Shown one piece after another: positions 8,768-17,306 of a stretch of 64,000 bases of DNA (positions are counted from its first letter, which is position 1; each line of letters opens with the position of its first letter). Source of the stretch: Paenibacillus algorifonticola (GTDB lineage Bacteria > Bacillota > Bacilli > Paenibacillales > Paenibacillaceae); the NCBI RefSeq assembly GCF_000971975.1, contig NZ_LAQO01000006.1:62001-126000 (forward strand), in the 5' to 3' direction. The translations under genes and the position numbers were made by a program. The notes under the pieces are model-generated. The model was not told the DNA's origin and did not search any database. It saw nothing but the letters and a program-made list of their open reading frames with translations.

Positions 8768-9868
8768 CTAGCGCCACATAATGAATAGCAAAGATAATAA
8801 TGACAGCAGAACCGACGTTATTGTCATGGCGAGTAGCGGGCGAAGCGCGCGGGAGCGCAGCTCTCTCAAGTTAACGTTCAGACCCAGCCCGACCATTGCC
8901 ATCGTCAACAGGATGGTAGTAAGCGTGGAAATGTTGCTTAAGGCGTCAGCGGACGGCGCAAGCGTAGTTCCAGCAGTCATGCTCCCGAACAAGCTGAGGG
9001 CGATGAAGCCGAGCAAAAACCATGGAAATTCAGGCCTAGCCTTCATCTCCTGAGCATTCGCCGCCATCTCGCGGTGGCGGCGACGGTTCATGATCGCCAT
9101 CAGTATGAAGCTGACGGGTACGAGCAAGAATACGCGGCTCAGCTTCGCTAGCAGCGCAAGGGCGACAGCATCTTGTCCGGCAGGCTCGGCGGCAAGCGCC
9201 ACATGGGCAATTTCATGCAGGCTGATGCCTGTCCAAATGCCATATTGCGCCGCAGTTAGCGGCAGCAGCGGCAGGAGGGCGGTGTAAGCGAGCGCGGCAA
9301 TCGTACCGACCAGCGCAACGAGTCCGACGCTTGCGGCGGTATCCTCGCCGCGAGCTTTGAGAATCGGCGATACAGCAGCAATGGCTGCTGCGCCGCATAT
9401 GCCTGTGCCGATGCACAGCAATAGCGACAGCGGCATATCGGCTTTGAGCTTGCGGGCGAGCAGCAGGGTGAAGAGGGCGGAGAAGAGGATGGTTGCGGCG
9501 GCTTGCAGCAGCAAGCCGGCCCCTTGCTCCAGCAAAACCATCTTATTCAGCTTGAGTCCGAACAATATAATCGCAAGCCGCAGCAGCTGCTTGGAGGAAA
9601 ATTGAATGCCAGGGCGGAGAAAAGCTGGATATCCAGCGAATTGGCGAAAAAGCACAGCGGCAATTAAGGCAATCGCCATAGGCCCTACGCGGCTGAAGCC
9701 AGGAAGCATTGCGAGTGCATAAGCAGCGGAGGCAAAAGCGGCTGTCAGCGCAACCCCGCCCAGCCAAGCCGCAACATGTCCCTGGGCATGCCGGCTTAAC
9801 CATCCCTGCGGCTTCGTCTCTTCGGAGGTGGGGCGCCTAATCATCATCGGGTTTATTTCTGCTTTCAT
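8768..9868 (-). CDS. YeiH-family putative sulfate exporter
   Basis: The 366-residue inner-membrane protein of the YeiH/UPF0324 (PSE) family has about ten hydrophobic segments spread along its length. Family-like features include FRQFAGYPAFLRPGIQFSSK, the Gly-rich LCIGTGICGAAAIAAVSP segment and the GIWTGISLHEIAHVA helix with conserved His-Glu. Start is ATG 9868 with GAGGTGAC 5 nt upstream; a GTG nine bases earlier lacks a proper site. It is divergent from a LysR regulator across a 22-bp palindrome, the usual arrangement in which the regulator controls the exporter. Proposed substrate (sulfate or a sulfonate) is by family and not proven. Confidence 0.85.
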   Translation of the reverse strand: MKAEINPMMIRRPTSEETKPQGWLSRHAQGHVAAWLGGVALTAAFASAAYALAMLPGFSRVGPMAIALIAAVLFRQFAGYPAFLRPGIQFSSKQLLRLAIILFGLKLNKMVLLEQGAGLLLQAAATILFSALFTLLLARKLKADMPLSLLLCIGTGICGAAAIAAVSPILKARGEDTAASVGLVALVGTIAALAYTALLPLLPLTAAQYGIWTGISLHEIAHVALAAEPAGQDAVALALLAKLSRVFLLVPVSFILMAIMNRRRHREMAANAQEMKARPEFPWFLLGFIALSLFGSMTAGTTLAPSADALSNISTLTTILLTMAMVGLGLNVNLRELRSRALRPLLAMTITSVLLSLLSLLFIMWR

Positions 9869-9985
9869 AGCTGTCACCTCATTCTGTGAGCGGAAAGCCC
9901 TCTGCTGCCTTCAGTAATGGCGGCGCGCTTCCTGCCTGATTTATTAATTAAGCATAAGGGATGGCTTACGATAAGAAAAATAAAT

Positions 9986-10007
9986 GGTTATGATTATAAT
10001 CATAACC
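9986..10007. promoter_or_regulatory. Perfect 22-bp palindrome, likely LysR operator
   Basis: Half-site GGTTATGATTA followed by its exact reverse complement, between the divergent yeiH-type and lysR-type genes. It contains the T-N11-A core expected for LysR-family regulators. Confidence 0.7.
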
Positions 10008-10066
10008 AAATACTTATGACATTTTCGTCGATAGGCATCAAGTAATGAGAGGAGCGCATTTAAACG

Positions 10067-10969
10067 ATGGATCAATCCCTGCTCGTTTTTATAGCTGTTG
10101 CCGAGGAACAAAGCTTCACGCGCGCTGCGGAAGCGCTGCATATGACGCAGCCGGCAGTCAGTCAGCATATTCAGTCGCTGGAGGCGGCTTTGGGCACCAA
10201 GCTGCTGGATCGCAGCAGCAAGTATGTCCGGTTGAATAAAGCGGGTGACATCGTGTACCGCCATGCGAAGGAAATGAGCGGATTGCACACCAAAATGCAA
10301 CGCCTGCTCGACGACCTGCTTCATACCGCAAGCGGCACGCTATCGATTGGCGCAAGCTTCACCTTTGGCGAATATGTGCTGCCGCATACGATTGCCTGTT
10401 TACGGGCGCGCTACCCGCTTATTACGCCAACGATCACAATCGGCAACACGAAGGACATTGCGGCGCTCGTTGCAGCCCGCCAGCTGGATATTGGAATCGT
10501 AGAGGGCGCGCTGCCAGAGCAGGACAAGCTGAAATGCGAGCCTTTTGCCAAAGATTTAATGTATGTCGTTGTTGGTGCCGGGCATCCGTATGCGAAGCGG
10601 CAGGACATAGAGGCTGAAGAGCTGCTAGGCGAGCATTGGATTGTGCGAGAGGAAGGCTCGGGAACGCGGACGGCAACGGAAAAAATGTTTGAGCAATACG
10701 GTATTCGGCCGCTGAATCGCATGGCGTTTGGCAGTACGCAAATTATTAAGGAGTCCGTTGAGGCGGGTCTCGGCATTTCCTTGCTGTCAGAGTGGGCAGT
10801 ACGCAAAGAAATTTCGCTCGGAACGCTGAACAGGCTGACCATCGCTGGGCAGCCTGTCGAACGTGATTTTTCGATTATTACGCTGCGCGATACCTTTCAT
10901 ACGAAAGCGGCGGAGCTGTTTATTGAAATGGTGCGCACCCGTGAAGGCATGCCGCAGCAGCCGACTTAG
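10067..10969 (+). CDS. LysR-family transcriptional regulator (CysL/YeiE-like)
   Basis: The 300-residue DNA-binding regulator has an N-terminal winged HTH (about 1-60; AAEALHMTQPAVSQHIQSLE is the recognition region). A PBP2-type effector domain follows at about 90-295. ATG 10067 is preceded by GAGAGGAG 12 nt upstream. Divergent placement next to a YeiH exporter, with the palindrome between, argues that it activates that exporter and represses itself, as CysL/YeiE-type regulators do. The likely effector is a sulfur compound such as sulfite; that is inference. Confidence 0.87.
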   Translation: MDQSLLVFIAVAEEQSFTRAAEALHMTQPAVSQHIQSLEAALGTKLLDRSSKYVRLNKAGDIVYRHAKEMSGLHTKMQRLLDDLLHTASGTLSIGASFTFGEYVLPHTIACLRARYPLITPTITIGNTKDIAALVAARQLDIGIVEGALPEQDKLKCEPFAKDLMYVVVGAGHPYAKRQDIEAEELLGEHWIVREEGSGTRTATEKMFEQYGIRPLNRMAFGSTQIIKESVEAGLGISLLSEWAVRKEISLGTLNRLTIAGQPVERDFSIITLRDTFHTKAAELFIEMVRTREGMPQQPT

Positions 10970-11110
10970 GGTTTTCCCGATACAGTAGCGATAGAGCTAC
11001 AGACAGAGCTACATCTTCTTATGAAAAATAGCTCCTGTCATTCGGCCCATAACTGGCTGCGCTGCCTCAGACGCACTCTATGGCGTGTTCCGTTCCTCCA
11101 AGCTTATCGG

Positions 11111-12085
11111 CTAACTCAGCCTGTAAAGCGCGAATGGCTCGCCATGCTTAAATCGCAGGCTGATTTCATCCAGCCGCTCCATGACGGCCGGCTCAGGCTG
11201 AAGGCTGGCTGAGGCCAGATTGGCCTCCAGTTGCGCTGCGCTCGTCGCGCCGACGATGACGCTCGCCACGGCTGGCCGCTGCATGAGCCAGTGCAGGGCA
11301 AGCACAGCTGGCGTGCAGCCAGCCTCAGCCGCAAGCTCGCCCACCTGGCGGCTGAGCGTGAAGCCCTCGCCCGTGAAGAAGCGGGCGAATTCCGGGTTTT
11401 TGTCCAGCCGCGACCCTTGCGGTGCGCTCTGCTGCTCGCTGTATTTTCCGGTCAGCAGACCGCCTGCCAGCGGAAAATAAGGGATAATGCCGACGCCTTG
11501 GTCGAGGCATAGCGGGGTAATGTCGCGCTCCGGGGTCCGGTCGGCGAGCGAATAGCTGGTCTGAATCGACACATAGCGATTCAGGCCAAGGCGGTCGCTG
11601 ATGCCGAGCGCCTTCATCAGCTCCCAGGCTGCATAGTTCGATGCGCCGATGTAGCGGACTTTGCCGGCGCGCACCATATCATCGAGCGCCCGCAGCGTTT
11701 CTTCCAGCGGCGTCTCCGGATCAAAGGTGTGGATTTGATATAAATCCACATAATCCGTTTGCAGCCTCTGCAAGCTTTGCTCCAGCTCAAGCTGTAAATG
11801 ATAGCGGGAAGAGCCGCGCTCGTTCGCGCCTTTGCCGCGCGGTAGACCGGCTTTGGTAGCGACTACAGCCTCATGCCTACGTCCTTTAAGCGCTTCGCCG
11901 ATGATGGTCTCCGACGCGGTGCCCGAGTAAATATTGGCAGTATCAAGAAAGTTTATTCCGCTGCCAAGCGCAGCATGTATAATAGAGATAGAGCTTTGCT
12001 TATCCGCCCGCGAGCCGAAGGAATTGGTTCCAAGGCCGAGAGAGGATACTTTCAGTCCACTATTGCCGAGACGTTTATACTTCAT
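11111..12085 (-). CDS. Aldo/keto reductase
   Basis: The 324-residue NADPH-dependent oxidoreductase has the (beta/alpha)8 fold. Catalytic tetrad candidates are visible: Asp and Tyr in LDTANIYSGTASE, Lys in VVATKAG and His in DLYQIHTFD. The C-terminal cofactor segment is SVIVGATSAAQLEANL. It resembles the YhdN/Tas-like AKR11-12 group, enzymes of broad aldehyde and ketone range. Start ATG 12085 (MKYKRLGNSG) has GGAGTGA 9 nt upstream; an in-frame TTG 21 nt earlier overlaps that site. Monocistronic. Physiological substrate unknown. Confidence 0.88.
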   Translation of the reverse strand: MKYKRLGNSGLKVSSLGLGTNSFGSRADKQSSISIIHAALGSGINFLDTANIYSGTASETIIGEALKGRRHEAVVATKAGLPRGKGANERGSSRYHLQLELEQSLQRLQTDYVDLYQIHTFDPETPLEETLRALDDMVRAGKVRYIGASNYAAWELMKALGISDRLGLNRYVSIQTSYSLADRTPERDITPLCLDQGVGIIPYFPLAGGLLTGKYSEQQSAPQGSRLDKNPEFARFFTGEGFTLSRQVGELAAEAGCTPAVLALHWLMQRPAVASVIVGATSAAQLEANLASASLQPEPAVMERLDEISLRFKHGEPFALYRLS

Positions 12086-12180
12086 AAGCTGAGTCACTCC
12101 GTTCAACGTTTAATTGGCGCCGTTGGGCATAAGCATGCTTGGCCGCCGCTAACAGGCGACCGTGTAGAAATAACAGAATT

Positions 12181-12264
12181 TATAAGTTTTTGATAAATAA
12201 GCTTCTATTTCACCGCGGAACGGATGCTGCCTCTAAACGAGAGCAACGCCGTTTACGCTTGGCA
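12181..12264 (+). repeat. Two-hairpin intergenic repeat, copy B
   Basis: TATAAG..CTTCTATTTCACCGCG, then hairpin 2 (GGAACGG..GCCGTTT with inner CTCT/GAGAG) and the conserved GTTTACGCTTGG tail. It lies between divergently transcribed genes. Confidence 0.7.
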
Positions 12265-12299
12265 CATTTTACTATAGCATAAGATTGCGGGGGACGACG

Positions 12300-12947
12300 A
12301 TGCAAAGAATGATAGCGCGGGCTCAGCTGCTTGCAGATGAAGAAATGAAAGCGCTCGCTTCTGTAGAGCGCTTAAGAGAGAAACTGCTTCCTTGGATTGA
12401 GGAAGGCAAATTCATGACAGCGGCCTTGTTTAAATGGGAGCGGAATCTTTTTTTATACGTAGAAAGCATGATGGATGAACCACCAGCGCCCGAGGAGCTC
12501 ATGCGCGATTTGTCCAGTTATTTGGAGCCATGGCCCGGACAGGCCGAGAAGCGTTTATGGATTCCGATGATTGATGTTTTTCATTTCAATGCGCCAGCAA
12601 GTCCGGAGCATTGGCGGCGTAAGGCAGCGGTGGAGCGGCGCGTCGGGCGCGTGGCCCATTTGAAGCCCGAGATGGCGGCGAGCTACATTTATTACCACTA
12701 CCAGCTGCAAGAGGAGCACGCGTTTCATGGTCCCAAATATGAAATCATCGCGATGCACGAAAATTTGCTGTTCGGCTATCAGGAGTTTCCGACCGTTGTT
12801 GAGGAGCCGATATTGCCGCGCAAGCTAATGACGAGCGGAACGCCTACAGACTGGAGTGAATCGCGCATGGATTTGCATTTTCAGCCATGGCCCGATGGTC
12901 ATTTGTATTTCAAGCCGGTGGAAACATGGTTTGCTTTGGGGGAATAA
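12300..12947 (+). CDS. Conserved-looking hypothetical protein, possible RhaM-like barrel
   Basis: The 215-residue cytosolic protein has no signal peptide or membrane segment. I chose ATG 12300 with GGGGG 6 nt upstream; a TTG at 12285 is in frame but has no site. The first half is helical and acidic. The segment from about residue 110 (RVGRVAHLKPEMAASYIYYH) looks like the start of the L-rhamnose mutarotase/dimeric alpha-beta barrel family, where a Lys-Pro-Glu follows the first strand and a helix with a conserved His comes next. That link is weak and is my inference. No neighbours clarify its role. Confidence 0.6.
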   Translation: MQRMIARAQLLADEEMKALASVERLREKLLPWIEEGKFMTAALFKWERNLFLYVESMMDEPPAPEELMRDLSSYLEPWPGQAEKRLWIPMIDVFHFNAPASPEHWRRKAAVERRVGRVAHLKPEMAASYIYYHYQLQEEHAFHGPKYEIIAMHENLLFGYQEFPTVVEEPILPRKLMTSGTPTDWSESRMDLHFQPWPDGHLYFKPVETWFALGE

Positions 12948-13080
12948 GGAACAAACTGACAAAATTCATCATAAATTTATGAAAAATGATCAGTTAGAAT
13001 TAAGGGAATCTTAAGAAAAATCATGTATAGTAGAAGTACAAGCTGTTAAGGCAGCATTCGAAGCCGGGAGGGGACCTGTT

Positions 13081-13497
13081 ATGCGTGAGCCAGTCACTTA
13101 TTCCGTAGTTATTCCTGTGTATAATGATGAGCAAATGCTTTACGACACCTACAAGCGGCTAAAACGAATTATTCCGCCAATTGGCGAGAATTACGAACTG
13201 ATTTTTGTAAATGATAACAGCACGGACCGCTCAGCAGATATGCTCCGAGTCTTTTGTGCAGCTGATATTCGGGTACGTGCGATCCACTTCGCCAGCAGCT
13301 TCGGTTATGAGGCGGCGATTGCCGCAGGAGCCGAGCATGCCTCAGGCGAGCAGAAGATCGTCATGGAGGTATCTGACCGCTTCCGCAGTGTTAGTGCGGG
13401 ATTGCAGGGTGCTTCTCCGTTTTATGTTGTACGGGCTAAGGAAGGTTTCACCCATTCCCCGCTGTGGGATTTTGCGCCGGAGAGTGCCGCATGCTAA
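13081..13497 (+). CDS. Truncated family-2 glycosyltransferase-like protein
   Basis: The 138-residue product begins like a DPM1/GtrB-type GT2 enzyme: SVVIPVYNDEQMLYDTYKRL, then YELIFVNDNSTDRS and ASSFGYEAAIAAGAEHASG. It leaves the family just where the DXD catalytic motif should stand (EQKIVMEVSD). A short VVRAKEG segment resembles sequence normally about 50 residues further on, and the protein stops before the membrane helices of a 300-residue enzyme. A start with GGGAGGGG upstream and a good terminator suggest a transcribed gene, but catalytic activity is unlikely. It may be a decayed gene or a short paralogue of unknown role. Confidence 0.6.
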   Translation: MREPVTYSVVIPVYNDEQMLYDTYKRLKRIIPPIGENYELIFVNDNSTDRSADMLRVFCAADIRVRAIHFASSFGYEAAIAAGAEHASGEQKIVMEVSDRFRSVSAGLQGASPFYVVRAKEGFTHSPLWDFAPESAAC

Positions 13498-13528
13498 TAA
13501 ATAGAGCAGCTAAATGGTTTTTCATTCG

Positions 13529-13569
13529 CAAAAAATAACCCCCGCCTTATTAGGCGAGGGTTATTTTTA
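13529..13569 (+). terminator. Intrinsic terminator
   Basis: AAAATAACCC.CGCCT-TATT-AGGCG.GGGTTATTTTT, 30 nt after the glycosyltransferase-like gene. Confidence 0.88.
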
Positions 13570-13645
13570 ACTGGGGCGATGCCATTTATGCATATGCGCA
13601 GGTTTGTCCCAAAGTGCCCCAAGAAGGAAGGCAGCTGTGGCTCTG

Positions 13646-14392
13646 TTATTGTTCAATGTAAAAACCGAATGAGTGCATGTTGTCAGCGTTGTTTGTCATG
13701 ATGAGCGCTTCCGGCAAATCGATTTTGTCAAACGCATTGTAATAAGGAGTTCCTGCAAGCAGCACAATAGCAATGGCAATAGCCAGTCTGCGTACCATTC
13801 GCTCGCTTGGACGGCGATTGAGCTTTGCTTTCGGCAAGGTCACTCGGCTGCTGCGCTCGCCATGAATTATCCAGAGGATGGCGGCGGCGAAGCCAAGCAT
13901 CGAGAGCGGAAGAGTCAAAGGCATCGAATGCAGTGATACTGCGACCGATAAGGTCAGGTAAAAGATCGTTAGCATACATAGTGACAGCAGTTGGTAAGGC
14001 AGAATGAACGCGGGCTCTGAAGCGCGATATAGCATGCGTACAGGCAGTGGCTCGCTGGACTTCCGTCCTGTGTTTTTGCGCATTCTGAGCAGCTTTGGAA
14101 TGCTTCTGGCCCACAGCAGCGCAAGCGATAGCGTCAGGATCGGTACACAGATGAGCATGCCCAGATCGTAATCCGGAGGGAGCTTGACGGCCATGGTGAC
14201 GACTCCGCCCAATGCCGCTGCTGCTGGGATGGACAGTACAATTGTCCAAATTATCAAGTGTTTGGCACGCTGGTGCAGCTGCTGCTCGGATTTGCTGTAG
14301 AGCAGGGAGGAGGCCTTATTGCCGGCAATCCAAGACAACAGCAGCGCTAGGAATAAACAACCAAGCGTAAGATGAACCAAGGTGATATACAA
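13646..14392 (-). CDS. Unrecognised integral membrane protein
   Basis: A 248-residue protein with about six hydrophobic helices (near 3-22, 48-70, 78-92, 130-150, 155-172 and 200-217) separated by basic loops such as RMRKNTGRK and KAKLNRRPSERMVRR. The start is TTG 14392, with GGGAGGTA 8 nt upstream and no better ATG. The C-terminus is hydrophilic and extracytoplasmic by the positive-inside rule. I do not recognise the family; the tail containing NNADNMHSFGFYIEQ has no motif known to me. It converges on the glycosyltransferase-like gene. Confidence 0.65.
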   Translation of the reverse strand: MYITLVHLTLGCLFLALLLSWIAGNKASSLLYSKSEQQLHQRAKHLIIWTIVLSIPAAAALGGVVTMAVKLPPDYDLGMLICVPILTLSLALLWARSIPKLLRMRKNTGRKSSEPLPVRMLYRASEPAFILPYQLLSLCMLTIFYLTLSVAVSLHSMPLTLPLSMLGFAAAILWIIHGERSSRVTLPKAKLNRRPSERMVRRLAIAIAIVLLAGTPYYNAFDKIDLPEALIMTNNADNMHSFGFYIEQ

Positions 14393-14805
14393 AATAGCTT
14401 ACCTCCCAGTATAATAATGACTAGATCTATTTTATCGCCTGCGAGCTCCTCGCTATAACAGTCTCTGGTGCAGGTAGTACCTAGACTTTAGACGAGGGAA
14501 TATCAGGAATGGTTGCTTTATACTACAAGAGTAACCGATTTGAGTCTGGAGGTGAAGAAGCTGCTCGAGCTGCATGATATTATACCGTATTTTTTCTCTG
14601 TAAGCATTATCTGCACGTTCGCTTATGCAGCGTATTTCACTTTTCATGCTGCAAGCGAGCCGTCCCGCTGGTCGAAGGACAAGGTCCATGCGCCAGCGCC
14701 TGAACGTATTTTGCCAACTGTTCAGCGGGCTCATACCGTTGCACTCTGGCTTGTACGAAAAGTAAAAAGAAAAGAAGCGCCTGATGGTGATCCCACAGAT
14801 TGCAG
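14393..14805. other. Region upstream of yidC, possible long leader
   Basis: No convincing gene. A plus-strand open frame from TTG 14513 encodes one hydrophobic segment (near residues 26-44) but runs on into the yidC coding region without a usual stop. A 39-codon frame at 14646-14765 has no ribosome site. The region could hold a leader ORF for the yidC hairpin, but none stands out. Confidence 0.35.
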
Positions 14806-14844
14806 CTCCTCGTTTGTGAAGCAACATCCAAACAAACGAGGAGG
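14806..14844 (+). promoter_or_regulatory. Hairpin sequestering the yidC ribosome-binding site
   Basis: CTCCTCGTTTGT (14806-14817) pairs perfectly with ACAAACGAGGAG (14832-14843) across a 14-nt loop. The AGGAGG site (14839-14844) is almost wholly in the 3' arm, 6 nt before the yidC ATG. This is the geometry seen upstream of B. subtilis yidC2, where MifM stalling opens the hairpin. Confidence 0.75.
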
Positions 14845-14850
14845 ATATAT

Positions 14851-15711
14851 ATGTTATCTAAATATACAATGGAAATGCTTAAAAAATACCGCTTTATCCT
14901 TATTATCGGGCTGCTGCTCATCATTAGCGGCTGTGGTGCGCCGAATGGAACGATTGACTCAGCGACACCAGGATTTTTCAACCATTACGTCGTTTTCCCC
15001 ATCTCTTATTTAATTCAACACATTGCGCAGTTTTTTAACGACAGTTTTGGAATGGCGATTATTGCAATCACCTTGCTCATCCGTCTGGCCCTGCTTCCGC
15101 TCATGCTTCGTCAATCCAAGAGCCAGCAGGTGATGAAGCAAAAGATGAGCGTCATGCAGCCGCAGCTTAACCAAATCAAGGAAAAATACAAAAATGACAA
15201 ATCGCCTGAAGCGCAGTCGAATATGCAAAAGGAAACGTTAGCGCTGTATGGCGAGCACAAGTTTAATCCGCTAGCCATTGGCTGCCTGCCGATGCTCATT
15301 CAACTGCCGATTTTGTCAGGACTGTATTATGCAATCAAAATGACGCCAGAGCTGGCGCAGCATTCCTTTCTCTGGTTCCAGCTGGGTACACCGGATCACA
15401 TCCTGCCGTTTCTCGCCGCTGCTATCTATTATGTGCAGTTCCGCGTGTCTCAAATCGGCATGGACCCTGCCCAGCAAAAACAGATGGCGCTGTTCGGTTA
15501 CATTTCACCGATCATGATGGGCATTTTCTCATTCACCGCGCCTGCTGCTGTACCTTTGTATTGGGTTGTTGGCGGCGTATTTATGATTTTACAGACCATG
15601 CTTTCCAAGCGGCTTTACCCAATGCCGACCTTGCCAATCGCTTCGGAAGTTGAAGCCGAAAAACCGGCACCAGTGAAACATAAAGGCAAGAAGCTGCCAG
15701 CAAAATCGTAA
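14851..15711 (+). CDS. yidC: YidC/Oxa1-family membrane protein insertase
   Basis: A 286-residue lipoprotein insertase that places membrane proteins into the lipid bilayer, alone or with SecYEG. ATG 14851 follows AGGAGG by 6 nt; the frame extends upstream through the regulatory hairpin without a start. The N-terminal signal ends in the lipobox ISGC (about residues 25-28). The YidC core has the positively charged first core helix (TLLIRLALLPLMLRQSKSQ), the hydrophilic KYKNDKSPEAQSN coiled hairpin and the LPMLIQLPILSGLYYAI helix. C-terminal Lys-rich tail (KHKGKKLPAKS). Length and lipobox match the SpoIIIJ/YidC2 paralogues of spore formers; the sequestered ribosome site favours the inducible YidC2 type. 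Confidence 0.93.
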   Translation: MLSKYTMEMLKKYRFILIIGLLLIISGCGAPNGTIDSATPGFFNHYVVFPISYLIQHIAQFFNDSFGMAIIAITLLIRLALLPLMLRQSKSQQVMKQKMSVMQPQLNQIKEKYKNDKSPEAQSNMQKETLALYGEHKFNPLAIGCLPMLIQLPILSGLYYAIKMTPELAQHSFLWFQLGTPDHILPFLAAAIYYVQFRVSQIGMDPAQQKQMALFGYISPIMMGIFSFTAPAAVPLYWVVGGVFMILQTMLSKRLYPMPTLPIASEVEAEKPAPVKHKGKKLPAKS

Positions 15712-15726
15712 CCTGCACATCTAATA

Positions 15727-15768
15727 GACGCTCCAGAGGGCCCTCAACCCTCGGGGCGTTTGTTTTTA
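15727..15768 (+). terminator. Terminator after yidC
   Basis: GACGCTCC pairs with GGGGCGT, with inner AGGG/CCCT, and is followed by TTGTTTTTATTTTTT. Confidence 0.75.
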
Positions 15769-15903
15769 TTTTTTCGGGTCAAAGAAAGCGGCGAGCAGAA
15801 GTTTATAAGCCGAAAATCCTATAAAGCACTTTATTATGATACAATAAGTGTAAGGTTTGGTTTGGCATGCGGACAATGGAATGGATAAAGGAGGCCTTGC
15901 ACG

Positions 15904-16602
15904 ATGATTAAGCGTTATCCTGCGAACGAGCGGAACTTTTTTGATATTGGATGGTTGAGGGGCTCACGCAGCTTCTCATTCGGTGATTATTATGATCCGG
16001 ATAACGCTCAGTTCGGCGTCATGCGTGTATGCAACGAAGATGAGATTGCGCCGGGCCGCGGCTTCGGAGCGCATCCTCATAGCGACATGGAAATTGTGAC
16101 CATTGTGTTGAAAGGCCGCCTCAAGCATGAGGATAATTTGGGTAATATGGAAGTTACCTCTGCCGGGGAAATCCAGCGGATGACAGCGGGCTCCGGCATT
16201 GTTCATGCAGAATACAATGATTCAGAAACTGAAGAGGGGCATTTTCTGCAGCTGTGGTTTATGCCGCGCGAGCGTGGATTGACGCCTTCCTATGAAGTGC
16301 ATCGGTACGATCAGGAGAAGCTGGTCAATGCTTTTCTGCCGATTGTCACGCCGGACGGGGCGAATGGCACAGCGATGATTCATCAGGACATGTCGATTCA
16401 TTTGGGCCGCGTTGAGGCAGGGAAACGTTTGTATTACAGCCAAAAGGCGGGTCGGCGTGTGTTTCTGATGCTGATCGAGGGCGCTGCCGACGTCAACAAC
16501 CTTGATATGATGGCGAAGGACAGCCTTCGTGCGGAATTTGAACCGGAAATTCTGATTAAAGCGAAGGAAGATACATTCGTCATGCTTATTGATATGCCTT
16601 AA
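15904..16602 (+). CDS. Pirin-family bicupin protein
   Basis: A 232-residue cytosolic bicupin of the pirin/YhaK-YhhW group. The N-terminal cupin has the metal-binding GFGAHPHSDMEIVTIVLKG motif and the later GSGIVHAEYN segment typical of pirins. The C-terminal cupin is present but lacks metal residues. Homologues can act as quercetin 2,3-dioxygenases or redox-sensitive regulators; which applies here is not visible. ATG 15904 has AAAGGAGG upstream. A 110-residue gene follows 33 nt later, probably cotranscribed. Confidence 0.88.
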   Translation: MIKRYPANERNFFDIGWLRGSRSFSFGDYYDPDNAQFGVMRVCNEDEIAPGRGFGAHPHSDMEIVTIVLKGRLKHEDNLGNMEVTSAGEIQRMTAGSGIVHAEYNDSETEEGHFLQLWFMPRERGLTPSYEVHRYDQEKLVNAFLPIVTPDGANGTAMIHQDMSIHLGRVEAGKRLYYSQKAGRRVFLMLIEGAADVNNLDMMAKDSLRAEFEPEILIKAKEDTFVMLIDMP

Positions 16603-16635
16603 GGACGGATTTTTCTACGCGAGGAGGAGAAAGCG

Positions 16636-16968
16636 ATGAAGGAAACGTTATTAATCAAGCATGCGGTTGGAGGAAGAACCTTTGTAGATTCCAGCAAGCA
16701 TGGCGTTCATTATCACATTGGGCAGGCTGCTGATTTGTGGGCGTTCACGGTCACGACGCCGCCGGAGCTTGATTTGGGTAACCTGCTTGCGTGGAAGGAA
16801 GAGCTGAACGTCTTTCTTTTCCAAGAGCATGAGGATAAGCCAACGGTCAAAATTTGGTTCTACGTACAGGAACAATCCGTCAGCTTTCAAGCTGATGAAC
16901 GCAAGCTTGCGTTCAAGGCGAAAGCGATGATTGAATATATTCCACATAATTACGGCTACAAGCTGTAA
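16636..16968 (+). CDS. Hypothetical 110-residue protein downstream of pirin
   Basis: Small soluble protein starting MKETLLIKHAVGG with GAGGAGGAG upstream. It has no signal peptide, cysteine motif or membrane segment; alternating hydrophobic residues (KIWFYVQEQSVSFQ) suggest a mainly beta fold. I do not recognise the family. The 33-nt gap after the pirin gene suggests an operon, ending at the inverted copy C of the two-hairpin repeat. Confidence 0.65.
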   Translation: MKETLLIKHAVGGRTFVDSSKHGVHYHIGQAADLWAFTVTTPPELDLGNLLAWKEELNVFLFQEHEDKPTVKIWFYVQEQSVSFQADERKLAFKAKAMIEYIPHNYGYKL

Positions 16969-16974
16969 AGCGGG

Positions 16975-17076
16975 GCCAAGCGTAAACGGCTTTGCCGTCC
17001 TCTGGCGGTAATGCTAACGTTTCGCGGTGAAATATAAGCTAAGTATAAAGAGAAAACTTGTACTTTCTTATATTTT
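16975..17076 (-). repeat. Two-hairpin intergenic repeat, copy C (inverted)
   Basis: The reverse complement reads AAATATAAG..CTTATATTTCACCGCG, then CGAAACG..GCCGTTTACGCTTGG, as in copies A and D. It starts 7 nt after the stop of the preceding gene, in the opposite orientation to copies A, B, D and E. Confidence 0.75.
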
Positions 17077-17211
17077 AATAAAATCGCCTGCTGCTGCATA
17101 TACATCCTTTATGCGAATGAAGGACAGGGTGCCTTGGCTTGACTTATTCAGGCGTACCGATCAGATGTACAACATTTATTGCTTGGGCTCGGGGCGGCTG
17201 GTAATAAATTG

Positions 17212-17240
17212 CGCCCAATTCCTATGTATGGAATTGGGCG
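17212..17240 (+). promoter_or_regulatory. Perfect 11-bp hairpin upstream of the ydjO-like gene
   Basis: CGCCCAATTCC and GGAATTGGGCG are separated by TATGTAT. The sequence GCGCCCAATT also opens the terminator after the gene (17574). No T run follows, so it is more likely a 5' leader structure or operator than a terminator. Confidence 0.45.
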
Positions 17241-17306
17241 AATTATCAAACGCTAGGAGCAGGAACAGGATTATCATGGCAGTAGCATGTCCAATTAAAG
17301 GAGGCG

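Noticed and set aside
14453..14827. 124-codon minus-strand open frame upstream of yidC
   Set aside because: No ribosome site; overlaps the yidC hairpin; no family signal.
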